Source of the DNA: JADJGC01 sp964617645 | GTDB taxonomy: Bacteria > Zixibacteria > MSB-5A5 > CAIYYT01 | Direction of reading: 5' to 3' | Assembly (NCBI GenBank): GCA_964617645.1 | Contig: CAZTYE010000001.1 | Location: forward strand, 1-64,000 | DNA length: 64,000 nt | In this document: positions 50,920 to 58,539 of the stretch, in pieces | How the letters are laid out: each line of letters starts with the position of its first letter | Numbering within the stretch: position 1 is the stretch's first letter | Notes under the pieces: model-generated | The model's database searches: none | The model's input: only the letters and a program-made list of their open reading frames with translations | What the model was told of the DNA's origin: nothing | Position numbers and translations under genes: made by a program

Positions 50920-50962
50920 TCGGGGGCATTCGCGAGCTTTTTCTTCGCCTCGTGACACTCGT

Positions 50963-50991
50963 TTGACAATTCAGTGCAAAGTCGGTCTAAT
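50963..50991 (+). promoter_or_regulatory. Strong promoter of the TonB receptor gene
   Basis: A perfect TTGACA (50963-50968), 17 bases, TCTAAT (50986-50991). The start would be near 50998, only about five bases before the ATG at 51003, so the message is nearly leaderless. Confidence 0.65.
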
Positions 50992-51002
50992 TTTGCGCCG
51001 AT

Positions 51003-53234
51003 ATGTTGGCAGTGGACTTCGTTAATCGGCTGGCGCTCCGGCGCCGCGAAAACTGCCCGCTCTTGGCACTCATTCTAATCGCAATGCTGTCCGTATACTC
51101 GAGCGCTGCCGTTATCTCGGGGACGATTCGATCGCTCGAAAACAACGCGCCGATCGTCGAGGCTAATCTGGGTGTCGAGCAATCGACGCTGACTGCGCGG
51201 AGCGATCACAGCGGCCGTTTCAGCATAGTCTTGCCTGGCTCGGGCGAATATCGCCTCCGCATCACTCACGTCAGCTTCGAGAAGATGATACTCGACATCA
51301 TCGCCGGAGACCGGGATACAACCATCAATATTCTATTGACGCCGCGCACTTACATCTCCGACGAAATCGTCGTCACCGGAACACGCACACCGTACCTACT
51401 CAAGGACGTCCCAGTCACCACCGAAGTCATCCGCACCGAAGACGCGATTCGAACCGGCGCGACAACCGTCGATCAGGCCTTGAAGACCGCGGTTGGGGTC
51501 AACGTCGACAACAATCTGTCCGGCGCCGGTGTTTCACTGCGCGGGATCGACCCGACACGCGTGCTGGTGTTGGTTGATGGGGAGAAAATCGTTGGTCGCG
51601 TTCGCGGCGCCATCGACCTGAGTCAGATTTCGCTGGCCAACGTTGAGAAGATCGAAGTTGTCAAGGGTGTTGGCTCGACGTTGTACGGTACCGATGCTAT
51701 CGGTGGCGTGGTCAATATCATCACGCGCAAGCCGACCAGCCAACTACGGCTCCACTCTGCCGCCGAGTACGGCAGCTTCAAGACCTACGCACAAACGGCC
51801 GAGTTGGAAGCGTCGCCTAAAGATTGGGGTTTGCAGTTTGGCGCACGCTTTGATCGCACCGACGGCTTTGATCTGACCGATTCCGATGTCGAAACTATCG
51901 GTATGGAACGCATCAAGCGCTTCAACCTCGACGGCAAGATCGCCCGGCAGTTGTCGAGGCCGCTGCGGCTGACGCTCAACGGCTACTTCTATACCGAAAA
52001 CAAACTCTGGATCGAGGCCGACACCGCCGAAGGACAGAGAACTTACGACGACGAAGAGAACAACTATCGTTACTCCGGCGCCGCGAAACTGCAATATCAA
52101 CCCTCGCCGCGGACGTTGATCGATTTCGATGCTTACGGCACATACTACGATCATCTCTGGACCAAAGACTTCATCGCATGGGTCGTGCCTAAACCGTTTG
52201 CGACTCAGGCTGAGCGTGTCGATGCCGTGCGCACCGAGGATTTGCTCGGTGAGATATCAACTGTCGCTACGCACTCCTACTCCGCTGGGCATGTGATCAC
52301 GATGGGAGGCGATGTCGGTTATCAGTCGCTGACATCCGAGGAAGTCCCCGACGGCAAGAAATCGATCACCAGCGGCGATATCTACGCGCAGTATGAATGG
52401 AAACCGCTGGCCAATCTTACGACCTTGCCGGGAATACGCCTCGAAGAGCACTCTACATACGGTGATCACATCAATGCGTCCGTTAACGTGATGTACAATC
52501 CCCATCCGCGATTTCGCATTCGCGCCTTTCACGGCGGCGGCTTTCGTGCTCCGTCGATCAAAGAAATCTACTTCGATTTCGATCACTCGGCTGCGGGTTA
52601 TCGCGTCGGCGGGGGTGGAGAGGGTCTTCGCCCAGAAAAGTCGCTGAATAGCTCGCTGACACTGGAATATTCCTACAAGGGCTCGGGTTTGCATCGCATC
52701 ACCTACTTTTACAACGACATCAAGGACCTGATCGACTTCGACCTGATCGATGGCGAAGACCCGGCTTATCCGCTCGGCATCTACGAATACACAAATGTGT
52801 TTCGTGCCTACACCAAGGGGATTGAGTGGCAGAGCGAATTGAAGTTCAATGACCATGCAAGCGCCTCGTTGTCGTACACTTGGTTGGTGGCGAAAAATCT
52901 TGATGACGGGTCATGGCTACTCAATCGACCCGAGCACAGCGCCAAGTTGCTAATCTCTTACCGCATCAGGGCGCTGAATGCGACAATCACGGCGTGGGGA
53001 AGTTACTATTCCCGCAAATTGTGGGAGCCGCGCAATGCGCGGAATGATTTCGACGCCGGCGTTTGGGCGCCGTCGCAACATGATATCAATCTCAGCGTCG
53101 TCAAATCGATTGGCAAGCAAGTCGAACTTTACGCGCGCGCCGAGAATATCACCGATGACGTGGAAGTGGTCTATCGCTACTGGCCGGGGCGCCGTCTCAC
53201 AGCCGGACTGCGCTGGGCGTTTGACCGTGACTGA
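51003..53234 (+). CDS. TonB-dependent outer-membrane receptor, probable haem uptake
   Basis: 743 residues. A signal region (hydrophobic core LLALILIAMLSVYSSAA, about 21-37) is followed by a carboxypeptidase-regulatory-like domain (about 38-115, SGTIRSLENNAPIVEANLGV), the plug (about 125-240: VPVTTEVIRTEDAIRTG, GVSLRGIDPTRVLVLVDGEK, EVVKGVGSTLYGTDAIGGVVNIITR) and a 22-strand barrel ending in aromatic RWAFDRD. The following gene encodes a HmuY-like lipoprotein, which points to haem as substrate; that is inference. Two leading lines for the start: 51003 fits the signal peptide and the promoter. Confidence 0.92.
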   Translation: MLAVDFVNRLALRRRENCPLLALILIAMLSVYSSAAVISGTIRSLENNAPIVEANLGVEQSTLTARSDHSGRFSIVLPGSGEYRLRITHVSFEKMILDIIAGDRDTTINILLTPRTYISDEIVVTGTRTPYLLKDVPVTTEVIRTEDAIRTGATTVDQALKTAVGVNVDNNLSGAGVSLRGIDPTRVLVLVDGEKIVGRVRGAIDLSQISLANVEKIEVVKGVGSTLYGTDAIGGVVNIITRKPTSQLRLHSAAEYGSFKTYAQTAELEASPKDWGLQFGARFDRTDGFDLTDSDVETIGMERIKRFNLDGKIARQLSRPLRLTLNGYFYTENKLWIEADTAEGQRTYDDEENNYRYSGAAKLQYQPSPRTLIDFDAYGTYYDHLWTKDFIAWVVPKPFATQAERVDAVRTEDLLGEISTVATHSYSAGHVITMGGDVGYQSLTSEEVPDGKKSITSGDIYAQYEWKPLANLTTLPGIRLEEHSTYGDHINASVNVMYNPHPRFRIRAFHGGGFRAPSIKEIYFDFDHSAAGYRVGGGGEGLRPEKSLNSSLTLEYSYKGSGLHRITYFYNDIKDLIDFDLIDGEDPAYPLGIYEYTNVFRAYTKGIEWQSELKFNDHASASLSYTWLVAKNLDDGSWLLNRPEHSAKLLISYRIRALNATITAWGSYYSRKLWEPRNARNDFDAGVWAPSQHDINLSVVKSIGKQVELYARAENITDDVEVVYRYWPGRRLTAGLRWAFDRD

Positions 53235-53268
53235 ATTGAATTTTGGTTTCAAATTGATTGGAGGAGTG

Positions 53269-54351
53269 ATGAGAATTACAGGACTGCTGGCGGCCGCCGC
53301 GCTGCTGCTACCGCTTGTGCTGAGCGGTTGTTCCAACGATGACAACGGCACGGGGCCGGGAGATCAGAACACCAACACAACGACTTGGAACGAAGCCGGC
53401 GACTACTGGGTGACGCGCATCGACGCGACCAGCGCAACCGACTTCGCATATTACAGCTTTACAACGCGCGATATCGTCGCGCTAACCGAGGCGCAGTCGA
53501 AGACGTCAATGAACTGGGATTTGTCGTTTCGCCGCTATACAATTCTGACCAACGACAGCCTCGCCGGCCCGGCGGATGTTCAGGGCGCCGACTTGGGCGC
53601 AATCGGTTTTGTCGACTCGGCCGATTTTGTCGCCGTCACGGCAGCCGATGTCAATGGCTTGCCGTCCAACGCGTGGAAACCGACGGCCTACAAGCGCGTC
53701 GTCAGTTTGTTCGATCCGATAACGCGCCAGCCTCACCGCTGGGTGTTTGCGATGAAAGACGCCGCCGGAAAGTATCTCAAGTTCCAGGTGCCACAAATCG
53801 TGGGTGGCGGCGCGCCGCCGATGATGGGCGATGTTCACATCAAGTACGTCTATGCGGCCACCGGAACCGACTTGTCGGGCCCGGTTGTCGAAGACACAAT
53901 CCTTTCGACGCGCGATACCGTGTATTACGACTTCTCTGCCGGTTCGTATGCCACGAATCTGCCGAACGCGAACAACCGCCTCGATTGGGACATTCGGATC
54001 TTCCATTACACCGTCGAGATGAACAGCTCGGTGTTTGGTGTCGGCCAAACATCCGCCATCCAAGTATTCGAAATTCCCGGTCACGATGATCCGACCGATT
54101 CTACGGATTTCGCCGATTACTCCGTCGCAGAGACAAACCCGCAATCGTACTTCCAGGACAAACTGGCTTCAGTGTTTGAAAATCCGACGGATTGGTACGA
54201 ATATACCGGCCCCCCAACTCATCAAATTCTGTCGCTTAAGCATGTTTATGCGATTCGCGCAGGAAGCAAGAATTACAAGCTCATGATCGTGACCTACAAT
54301 GGCACTGCCGGCACACCCGGCAACTTCATCTTGCATTGGGCTGAGCTGTAG
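53269..54351 (+). CDS. HmuY-like lipoprotein
   Basis: 360 residues. GGAGG lies just before the ATG; the lipobox is LSGC (Cys21). Two related segments carry the HmuY-type signature: SMNWDLSFRRYTILTNDSL (about residues 83-101) and NRLDWDIRIFHYTVEMNSS (about 237-255), so the protein may be a tandem duplication. HmuY proteins bind haem at the cell surface and pass it to a TonB receptor. The haem-ligand histidines of HmuY cannot be placed with confidence here, so another ligand is possible. It lies 34 bases after the receptor gene and ends at a strong hairpin. Confidence 0.78.
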   Translation: MRITGLLAAAALLLPLVLSGCSNDDNGTGPGDQNTNTTTWNEAGDYWVTRIDATSATDFAYYSFTTRDIVALTEAQSKTSMNWDLSFRRYTILTNDSLAGPADVQGADLGAIGFVDSADFVAVTAADVNGLPSNAWKPTAYKRVVSLFDPITRQPHRWVFAMKDAAGKYLKFQVPQIVGGGAPPMMGDVHIKYVYAATGTDLSGPVVEDTILSTRDTVYYDFSAGSYATNLPNANNRLDWDIRIFHYTVEMNSSVFGVGQTSAIQVFEIPGHDDPTDSTDFADYSVAETNPQSYFQDKLASVFENPTDWYEYTGPPTHQILSLKHVYAIRAGSKNYKLMIVTYNGTAGTPGNFILHWAEL

Positions 54352-54380
54352 TTGCGATGTAGGATATCGAGTTAGCTTTT

Positions 54381-54411
54381 GCGCGTGGCCGACAAACTGT
54401 GTGCCACGCGC
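54381..54411. terminator. Stem-loop between convergent genes
   Basis: GCGCGTGGC (54381-54389) and GCCACGCGC (54403-54411), a perfect 9-bp stem with a 13-base loop, between the stops of the HmuY-like and phosphoesterase genes. It could serve both strands, though T runs are weak. Confidence 0.6.
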
Positions 54412-54429
54412 CGCCGTTTGTGGCAGACT

Positions 54430-55545
54430 CTACTTACGTGCCAGTGTGATAATCACAATCTCCGGCCGATTTCCCGATCGCAACGGCGGACCCCAGGTGC
54501 CGACGCCGCAACTGACATAGAGCGCGTAATCTTCCTCGATGAACAGTCCGTAATCGTAGCCGCCGTAGACGCGCTTGGTTACGTAGTTGAACGGCCACAT
54601 TTGTCCGCGGTGTGTATGCCCAACTAATTGCAACGATACGCCGGCGGCCTTGGCTTGATCAATCAGCCGCGGCTCGTGAAACATGAGGATGCTCGGTCGC
54701 CTTAGATCGAGCTTCTGCCAAAGCGAATCCAGCAATTTCGGCTTGCCCGGAACCGGATAGTCGATGCCGATTAGCTGCATACCATCGATCTCGACAATCT
54801 CATCACGCAGGATTCGCAGCTTGATTCCGGACAGCGCTTCGACCACGCGGTCGAGGCCGACATAGGTCTCGTGATTACCGGTGATAAAATAGACGTCGAG
54901 TGGCGCTTCGAGTTGATTTAGCGGCTCCGCCAAGCGTCCCAATTCGATTCCGGCGCCGTCAAACGGATCGCCGGTAATCAGCACAATGTCCGGCGTTTCG
55001 GCATTCGTCTGCGCCACGACCCGGTTCAAGAATCCCTCACGCAGGATGGCGCCAATGTGAATGTCGGACAAATGCGCGACTTTGCGGCCTTGCCAAGACT
55101 CCGGAAGATTCGCAATCGAAACCGTAATCTGCCGCACAACCGGATTTGCCGCATTCCAGAGGCTGTAGCCACTGAATGCGAATGCAGCGATGAACGGAAG
55201 CGCAAACAGCCAGCGAACGGTGCTCGACGTCGGCAGCCCCAAGCCCTTGGTCGCCAAATAGAATATCCAGGCGAGTGCCATTGCCATTAGCAAGTAGATG
55301 AAGCATCCGAGCCACACAGAAGTCACCAGGTAGATGCCGCGAGTAAGGAGGGTTTCGTGCCAGTGAACAAGAAGAGCGCTGGGAATGAACGCAAAGCCCA
55401 TGATCCCCAGCCACCACGCGAGCAGCGCTCGCCAAAGGCTGGATTCGATCGCGAAAAGCCGAGTGACAGTTACAAAAATGCCCCAATGCCCGGTGACGAC
55501 GATCAATGTCGCAAGAATTAGAAAGATGACAAAGCCCAACGCCAT
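54430..55545 (-). CDS. Membrane-anchored metallophosphoesterase
   Basis: 371 residues. Four hydrophobic segments lie in residues 1-130. A calcineurin-like phosphoesterase follows (about 145-371) with the metal motifs LSDIHIG, TGDPFDG, GNHETY and GHTHRGQ. Members of this group (YkuE/YaeI-like) act on phospholipid or nucleotide phosphates; the substrate is not known here. The start at 55545 has no visible ribosome binding site. Confidence 0.88.
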   Translation of the reverse strand: MALGFVIFLILATLIVVTGHWGIFVTVTRLFAIESSLWRALLAWWLGIMGFAFIPSALLVHWHETLLTRGIYLVTSVWLGCFIYLLMAMALAWIFYLATKGLGLPTSSTVRWLFALPFIAAFAFSGYSLWNAANPVVRQITVSIANLPESWQGRKVAHLSDIHIGAILREGFLNRVVAQTNAETPDIVLITGDPFDGAGIELGRLAEPLNQLEAPLDVYFITGNHETYVGLDRVVEALSGIKLRILRDEIVEIDGMQLIGIDYPVPGKPKLLDSLWQKLDLRRPSILMFHEPRLIDQAKAAGVSLQLVGHTHRGQMWPFNYVTKRVYGGYDYGLFIEEDYALYVSCGVGTWGPPLRSGNRPEIVIITLARK

Positions 55546-55742
55546 GCCGAATGGTACGCACGAACCGCTGGTCGGGGAACAAGATTTTCTGAAGGCGTCT
55601 TCGCAATTCCGATTGGCGCCGACTCACTGCTATGCAATTTAGGCACCGATTACGGATGGAGAGCGAAACAAAACGCGAGCGATGGGGTCACGGTCGCTCA
55701 AGCGCAAACCCTGCTCAATGCGGATTCAACTACCCACTTACT

Positions 55743-56204
55743 CTACCGGGTAGCTCTGGCCCAATCTGGAAGCGGATTGTCGGGGCGCTCATCGTCCCAA
55801 ACCATCGAGACAATCCACCACCGTCCGTTCTCCCAGTGCAGCTGAATCGAATTGATCCCGCGACCAATGACGGTTTCCGCGTCGTCGGTCATGGCTGCTT
55901 CATACACCGATAAGATGTGCATGATGTTCCCGTAACGAAACCCCTGCCGGTTGATCTCGGTCTCACGGAAGCCCTTGCCCCGGAAACGGTCGCCGGCGAA
56001 GACGGTTTTGCAGCGCGCGATGAATTGCTCTACGTCCATGGACTGAGCGGCGGGCTGGTCGCGTTTGGGTATGAGAAGACGACCTTCAGGAATGAAGATT
56101 TGGCGCAGGCTATTGATGTCGGCGCTACCGCCTTTCGGGAATGAGATCGCGCCGTAGAGAGCGGCGATGATACCGTCGGCGGTGGTGAAGTCATGTGTGT
56201 TCAT
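55743..56204 (-). CDS. SnoaL/NTF2-like domain protein
   Basis: A 153-residue protein that looks like the DUF4440/SnoaL branch of the NTF2 fold: DGIIAALYGAISFPKG, LRQIFIPEGRLLIP, then a beta core ending in INSIQLHWENGRWWIVSMVWDDE. Such proteins are small-molecule binding or enzyme scaffolds, and no catalytic residues can be assigned. It stands alone on the minus strand, beside a repeat-rich intergenic region. Confidence 0.75.
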   Translation of the reverse strand: MNTHDFTTADGIIAALYGAISFPKGGSADINSLRQIFIPEGRLLIPKRDQPAAQSMDVEQFIARCKTVFAGDRFRGKGFRETEINRQGFRYGNIMHILSVYEAAMTDDAETVIGRGINSIQLHWENGRWWIVSMVWDDERPDNPLPDWARATR

Positions 56205-56294
56205 GGGTGGATTTACGTGATGGGAAGACGGGATGTTGCGTGGGGCCCACCCTTTGAGTAGGACGAGGTACCTTCATTCTTCGACGAAACCTGG

Positions 56295-56319
56295 ATTCCC
56301 GCTTTCGCGGGAATGACGG
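56295..56319. repeat. Palindromic repeat, family B, intact copy
   Basis: ATTCCCG-CTTTCG-CGGGAAT followed by GACGG: a 7-bp stem with loop CTTTCG. A second copy at 58264-58422 is split by an insertion in this loop. Similar short repeats are common in intergenic DNA of many bacteria. Confidence 0.8.
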
Positions 56320-56438
56320 AACGATTGTCAGTGGTTGTCAAGAACATGAGCTCGACAGCTCCCCTCGAACAAAGCAGTCAGGCCCCAAGAGGATTGACCT
56401 TCGGCACAAAGTTGACAACAAATCCTGCTGTAGCCCAG

Positions 56439-57389
56439 TTACAGGTTACGCGCTAACCAACGCATGATGTTAAGCGCAAACCGGGCGTTGTCGTTGTCCG
56501 CGCGGTTCATACCGAACTCCTCGTCTTTGTAAACCTGCGCGGTCAGCATGGCGGCTTCGCCGAGAATGACGACGCGACCGGCGCCGAAGTCGAAAGCGAC
56601 TCCCTGCGCGTTTCCTGCCGGCTGCGGCGTCATCTCGACACGGCCGTCAATCTCCGGTTGGGGGATGTACTCAACGGCATTCTCCGGCAGTCGCAGTAAG
56701 ATCGTCGCGCTGTCAGGGGCTTTCAGCGATTGACCGGTGAAAGTCATGACGCGACGCACCGGCGTCGAACCACCGCTGATGATCGGATGCTCACCGAGGC
56801 GGCCGTTGGCGTCCGAGAACAGCAGCGGATCGGAAATCTCATCCGGAACTTCGACGAATCCGCAGTACATCGTCGCGCCAAATGCTTCGGCCAACGCCTT
56901 GCTTGCCGCGCCGAACGGCGCATGGTCGGCAATCAAGAGCAGAGAGCCGCCTTGCTTTACCCAACCAACGACGGCGGCGATTTCTTCGGGCGTAAACGCC
57001 GGCGCCGCTCGATCACCGTCTGCGCCGAACGGGAGATTGAATCCCAAAAACTGTGGCTTGGCGGCGCCGGAGGCGTTGACGATGACCAGAATGTCGGCGG
57101 CAGCAAGCGACGCGGCAGTGAACTTCTCTTCGCCGGCGCTGACTTTGTAACCGTCGGCGCGCAACAGTTTGCCGAACGGCCAATAACGACCGCCAATGCC
57201 GATGGTGCTCGCATTGTAGTGCGCTTCATCGACGGCAACACGCGGCCCGGTAGCGGCCGCGAAAGTCGGGCTTTCGATACTTGGGCTCCAGCCGTAATCG
57301 GCGCGTTGTGTGCTATTGAATGCATAGACAACACCAGCGACGACTGCGACGAAGATCGCGGCAAGTGCAATTAGAAGATACTTTTTCAT
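56439..57389 (-). CDS. Membrane-anchored protein, DUF4350/GATase-like
   Basis: About 316 residues from the ATG at 57389, which begins an N-terminal anchor (MKKYLLIALAAIFVAVVAGV). The rest has an alpha-beta pattern like DUF4350 or class I amidotransferase-fold proteins that lack catalysis: RVAVDEAHYN, FGKLLRADGYKVS, ADILVIVNASG, VVGWVKQGGSLLLIADHAPFG, GRVVILGEAAML. I see no catalytic Cys-His-Glu triad. Function unknown. It is a single gene between repeat-bearing spacers. Confidence 0.72.
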   Translation of the reverse strand: MKKYLLIALAAIFVAVVAGVVYAFNSTQRADYGWSPSIESPTFAAATGPRVAVDEAHYNASTIGIGGRYWPFGKLLRADGYKVSAGEEKFTAASLAAADILVIVNASGAAKPQFLGFNLPFGADGDRAAPAFTPEEIAAVVGWVKQGGSLLLIADHAPFGAASKALAEAFGATMYCGFVEVPDEISDPLLFSDANGRLGEHPIISGGSTPVRRVMTFTGQSLKAPDSATILLRLPENAVEYIPQPEIDGRVEMTPQPAGNAQGVAFDFGAGRVVILGEAAMLTAQVYKDEEFGMNRADNDNARFALNIMRWLARNL

Positions 57390-57575
57390 GGTGGATACCG
57401 GCCTCGCGGAATTACAGCGTTTCTTGCATCGATCCAAGCCACTGCTGGGATCGGTGAACGTAGATATGATTGGGGGCAGGATCGGAATGTTTCAGGTAAG
57501 GAGTTACGGAATAATTATCGACTCGCTTGTTCGCTCAGGGCCGGGTGAAGCGCTCGCGGCGCAAAATATCGTGCC

Positions 57576-57595
57576 ATGCCGACGAAAGTCGGCAT
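57576..57595. repeat. Palindromic repeat, family C
   Basis: ATGCCGAC-GAAA-GTCGGCAT, a perfect 8-bp stem with a GAAA tetraloop, followed by CCAG. It resembles widespread REP-type intergenic repeats. Confidence 0.7.
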
Positions 57596-57656
57596 CCAGT
57601 TTCATAGATCAGGTGAGCAGCTCTTTCAAAACGGGACGCGGAACTCGACAACGGTT

Positions 57657-58016
57657 CTATGACCTTTGTTCGGCCAGTCTCGCCCTAATGATCTTCCGCA
57701 ATAGCGTCTTTGGCAAAGGCTTGTCCGGCTGAAAATGAATCGTCGCGCCGGAGACCTTGAACTTCTTCAGATCATTGGTTATCGCTTTGGTCAGCGCTGG
57801 GCTCATCGTATAGAACGAGCAGAAATCTTTCTGCGCCGAGTAGCCGACCAGATCGCGCGTCGTCTTGACAATGACGACACCGTACGATATCCGTTCGCTT
57901 GAGTCGGGCACGATGTCCTTGATGAATGCGCTGAGCTGCTTTAATGCGGCGCGCGCATCCGCCGGGAGTGCACCGAGAAATTCATCGACGCTGGCGGGTT
58001 TGGAGGGGCGTTTCAT
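57657..58016 (-). CDS. DUF1801 (YdhG-like) protein
   Basis: A 119-residue protein fitting DUF1801: SVDEFLGALPADARAALKQLSAFIKDIVPDSSERISYG, then KDFCSFYTMSPALTKAI and a helical end DKPLPKTLLRKIIRAR. The family includes small YdhG/frataxin-like folds proposed to handle iron in Bacillus; no function is proven here. Length is normal. Confidence 0.85.
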   Translation of the reverse strand: MKRPSKPASVDEFLGALPADARAALKQLSAFIKDIVPDSSERISYGVVIVKTTRDLVGYSAQKDFCSFYTMSPALTKAITNDLKKFKVSGATIHFQPDKPLPKTLLRKIIRARLAEQRS

Positions 58017-58230
58017 TGTTTAATCTCCTACTCGCAGAGTCACTGGCCGCCAGGTTCGGAATGATTACCGGGTGCCGCGGTTTTCGTTTGCGCCATTCAG
58101 AAAGCCCAACGTACGACTCTGTCAGAGCGGCTTCAACCGCGAACGTCGATCAATGAAGTTACGTCGCGACTGAAGTTGCTCCCACAAAGGAATCGTCGGA
58201 ACATTAGGCGTTTCGACCTACAATCTACTG

Positions 58231-58251
58231 TCAAGCTCCAAGAGAGCTTGA
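58231..58251. repeat. Short hairpin repeat, family D
   Basis: TCAAGCTC, five bases, GAGCTTGA: a perfect 8-bp stem, directly before the CCTACGGTCTGAATTCCCG sequence of the split repeat. Confidence 0.55.
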
Positions 58252-58263
58252 CCTACGGTCTGA

Positions 58264-58422
58264 ATTCCCGCTTTCGGGACTGTTGAAAAAGCCCTATAGG
58301 ATGTCACCCTGAGCGAAGCGAAGGGTCTGTGAGTATTGTGGCACAAGGTCAAACAGATTCTTCGCTGCGCTCAGAATGACATGAATACGGTTTTTCAACA
58401 GTCCCTTTCGCGGGAATGACGG
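58264..58422. repeat. Family B palindromic repeat split by an insertion
   Basis: The left part ATTCCCG-CTTTCG (58264-58276) and right part CTTTCG-CGGGAAT-GACGG (58405-58421) rebuild the intact copy at 56295 exactly when the 128 bases between them and one CTTTCG are removed. Confidence 0.85.
58277..58404. mobile_element. 128-bp foldback MITE-like element
   Basis: Perfect 14-bp terminal inverted repeats (GGACTGTTGAAAAA and TTTTTCAACAGTCC) and a 6-bp flanking duplication CTTTCG (58271-58276 and 58405-58410). Inside, two 28-base arms (58302-58329 and 58354-58381) form an imperfect inverted repeat, about 23 of 28 matching, built on CCTGAGCGAAGCGAAG. The element therefore folds back on itself almost completely and codes for nothing. 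A transposase must act in trans; none with matching ends is seen here. Confidence 0.85.
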
Positions 58423-58438
58423 TCGCTGAGCTTCAGGC

Positions 58439-58460
58439 CGTCAGGAACGGGTTCCTGACG
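58439..58460. repeat. Family A REP hairpin, copy 1
   Basis: CGTCAGGAAC, two bases, GTTCCTGACG: a perfect 10-bp stem. It shares the core GTCAGGA/TCCTGAC with the two hairpins flanking the RAYT gene, and lies about 80 bases beyond the gyrA stop. Confidence 0.75.
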
Positions 58461-58539
58461 ACTCGAAGGCGGGCGCCGCGTGCTGCGCCCCCAAAAATCT
58501 CATCCTGCGGCCACCCATGTGGACACGCGCAACGTGCCC

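Larger units (their letters stand above)
58017..58539. other. Repeat-saturated spacer downstream of gyrA
   Basis: 523 bases without a gene. In order it holds the hairpin at 58231-58251, a family B repeat split by a 128-bp foldback element (58264-58422), a family A REP hairpin (58439-58460), and a GC-rich remnant up to the gyrA stop (58461-58539). Confidence 0.75.

Noticed and set aside
58302..58381. CRISPR-like repetition of GAGCGAAGCGAAG sequences
   Set aside because: There are only two arms, in inverted orientation, belonging to the foldback element; no regularly spaced direct repeats and no cas genes occur in the window.
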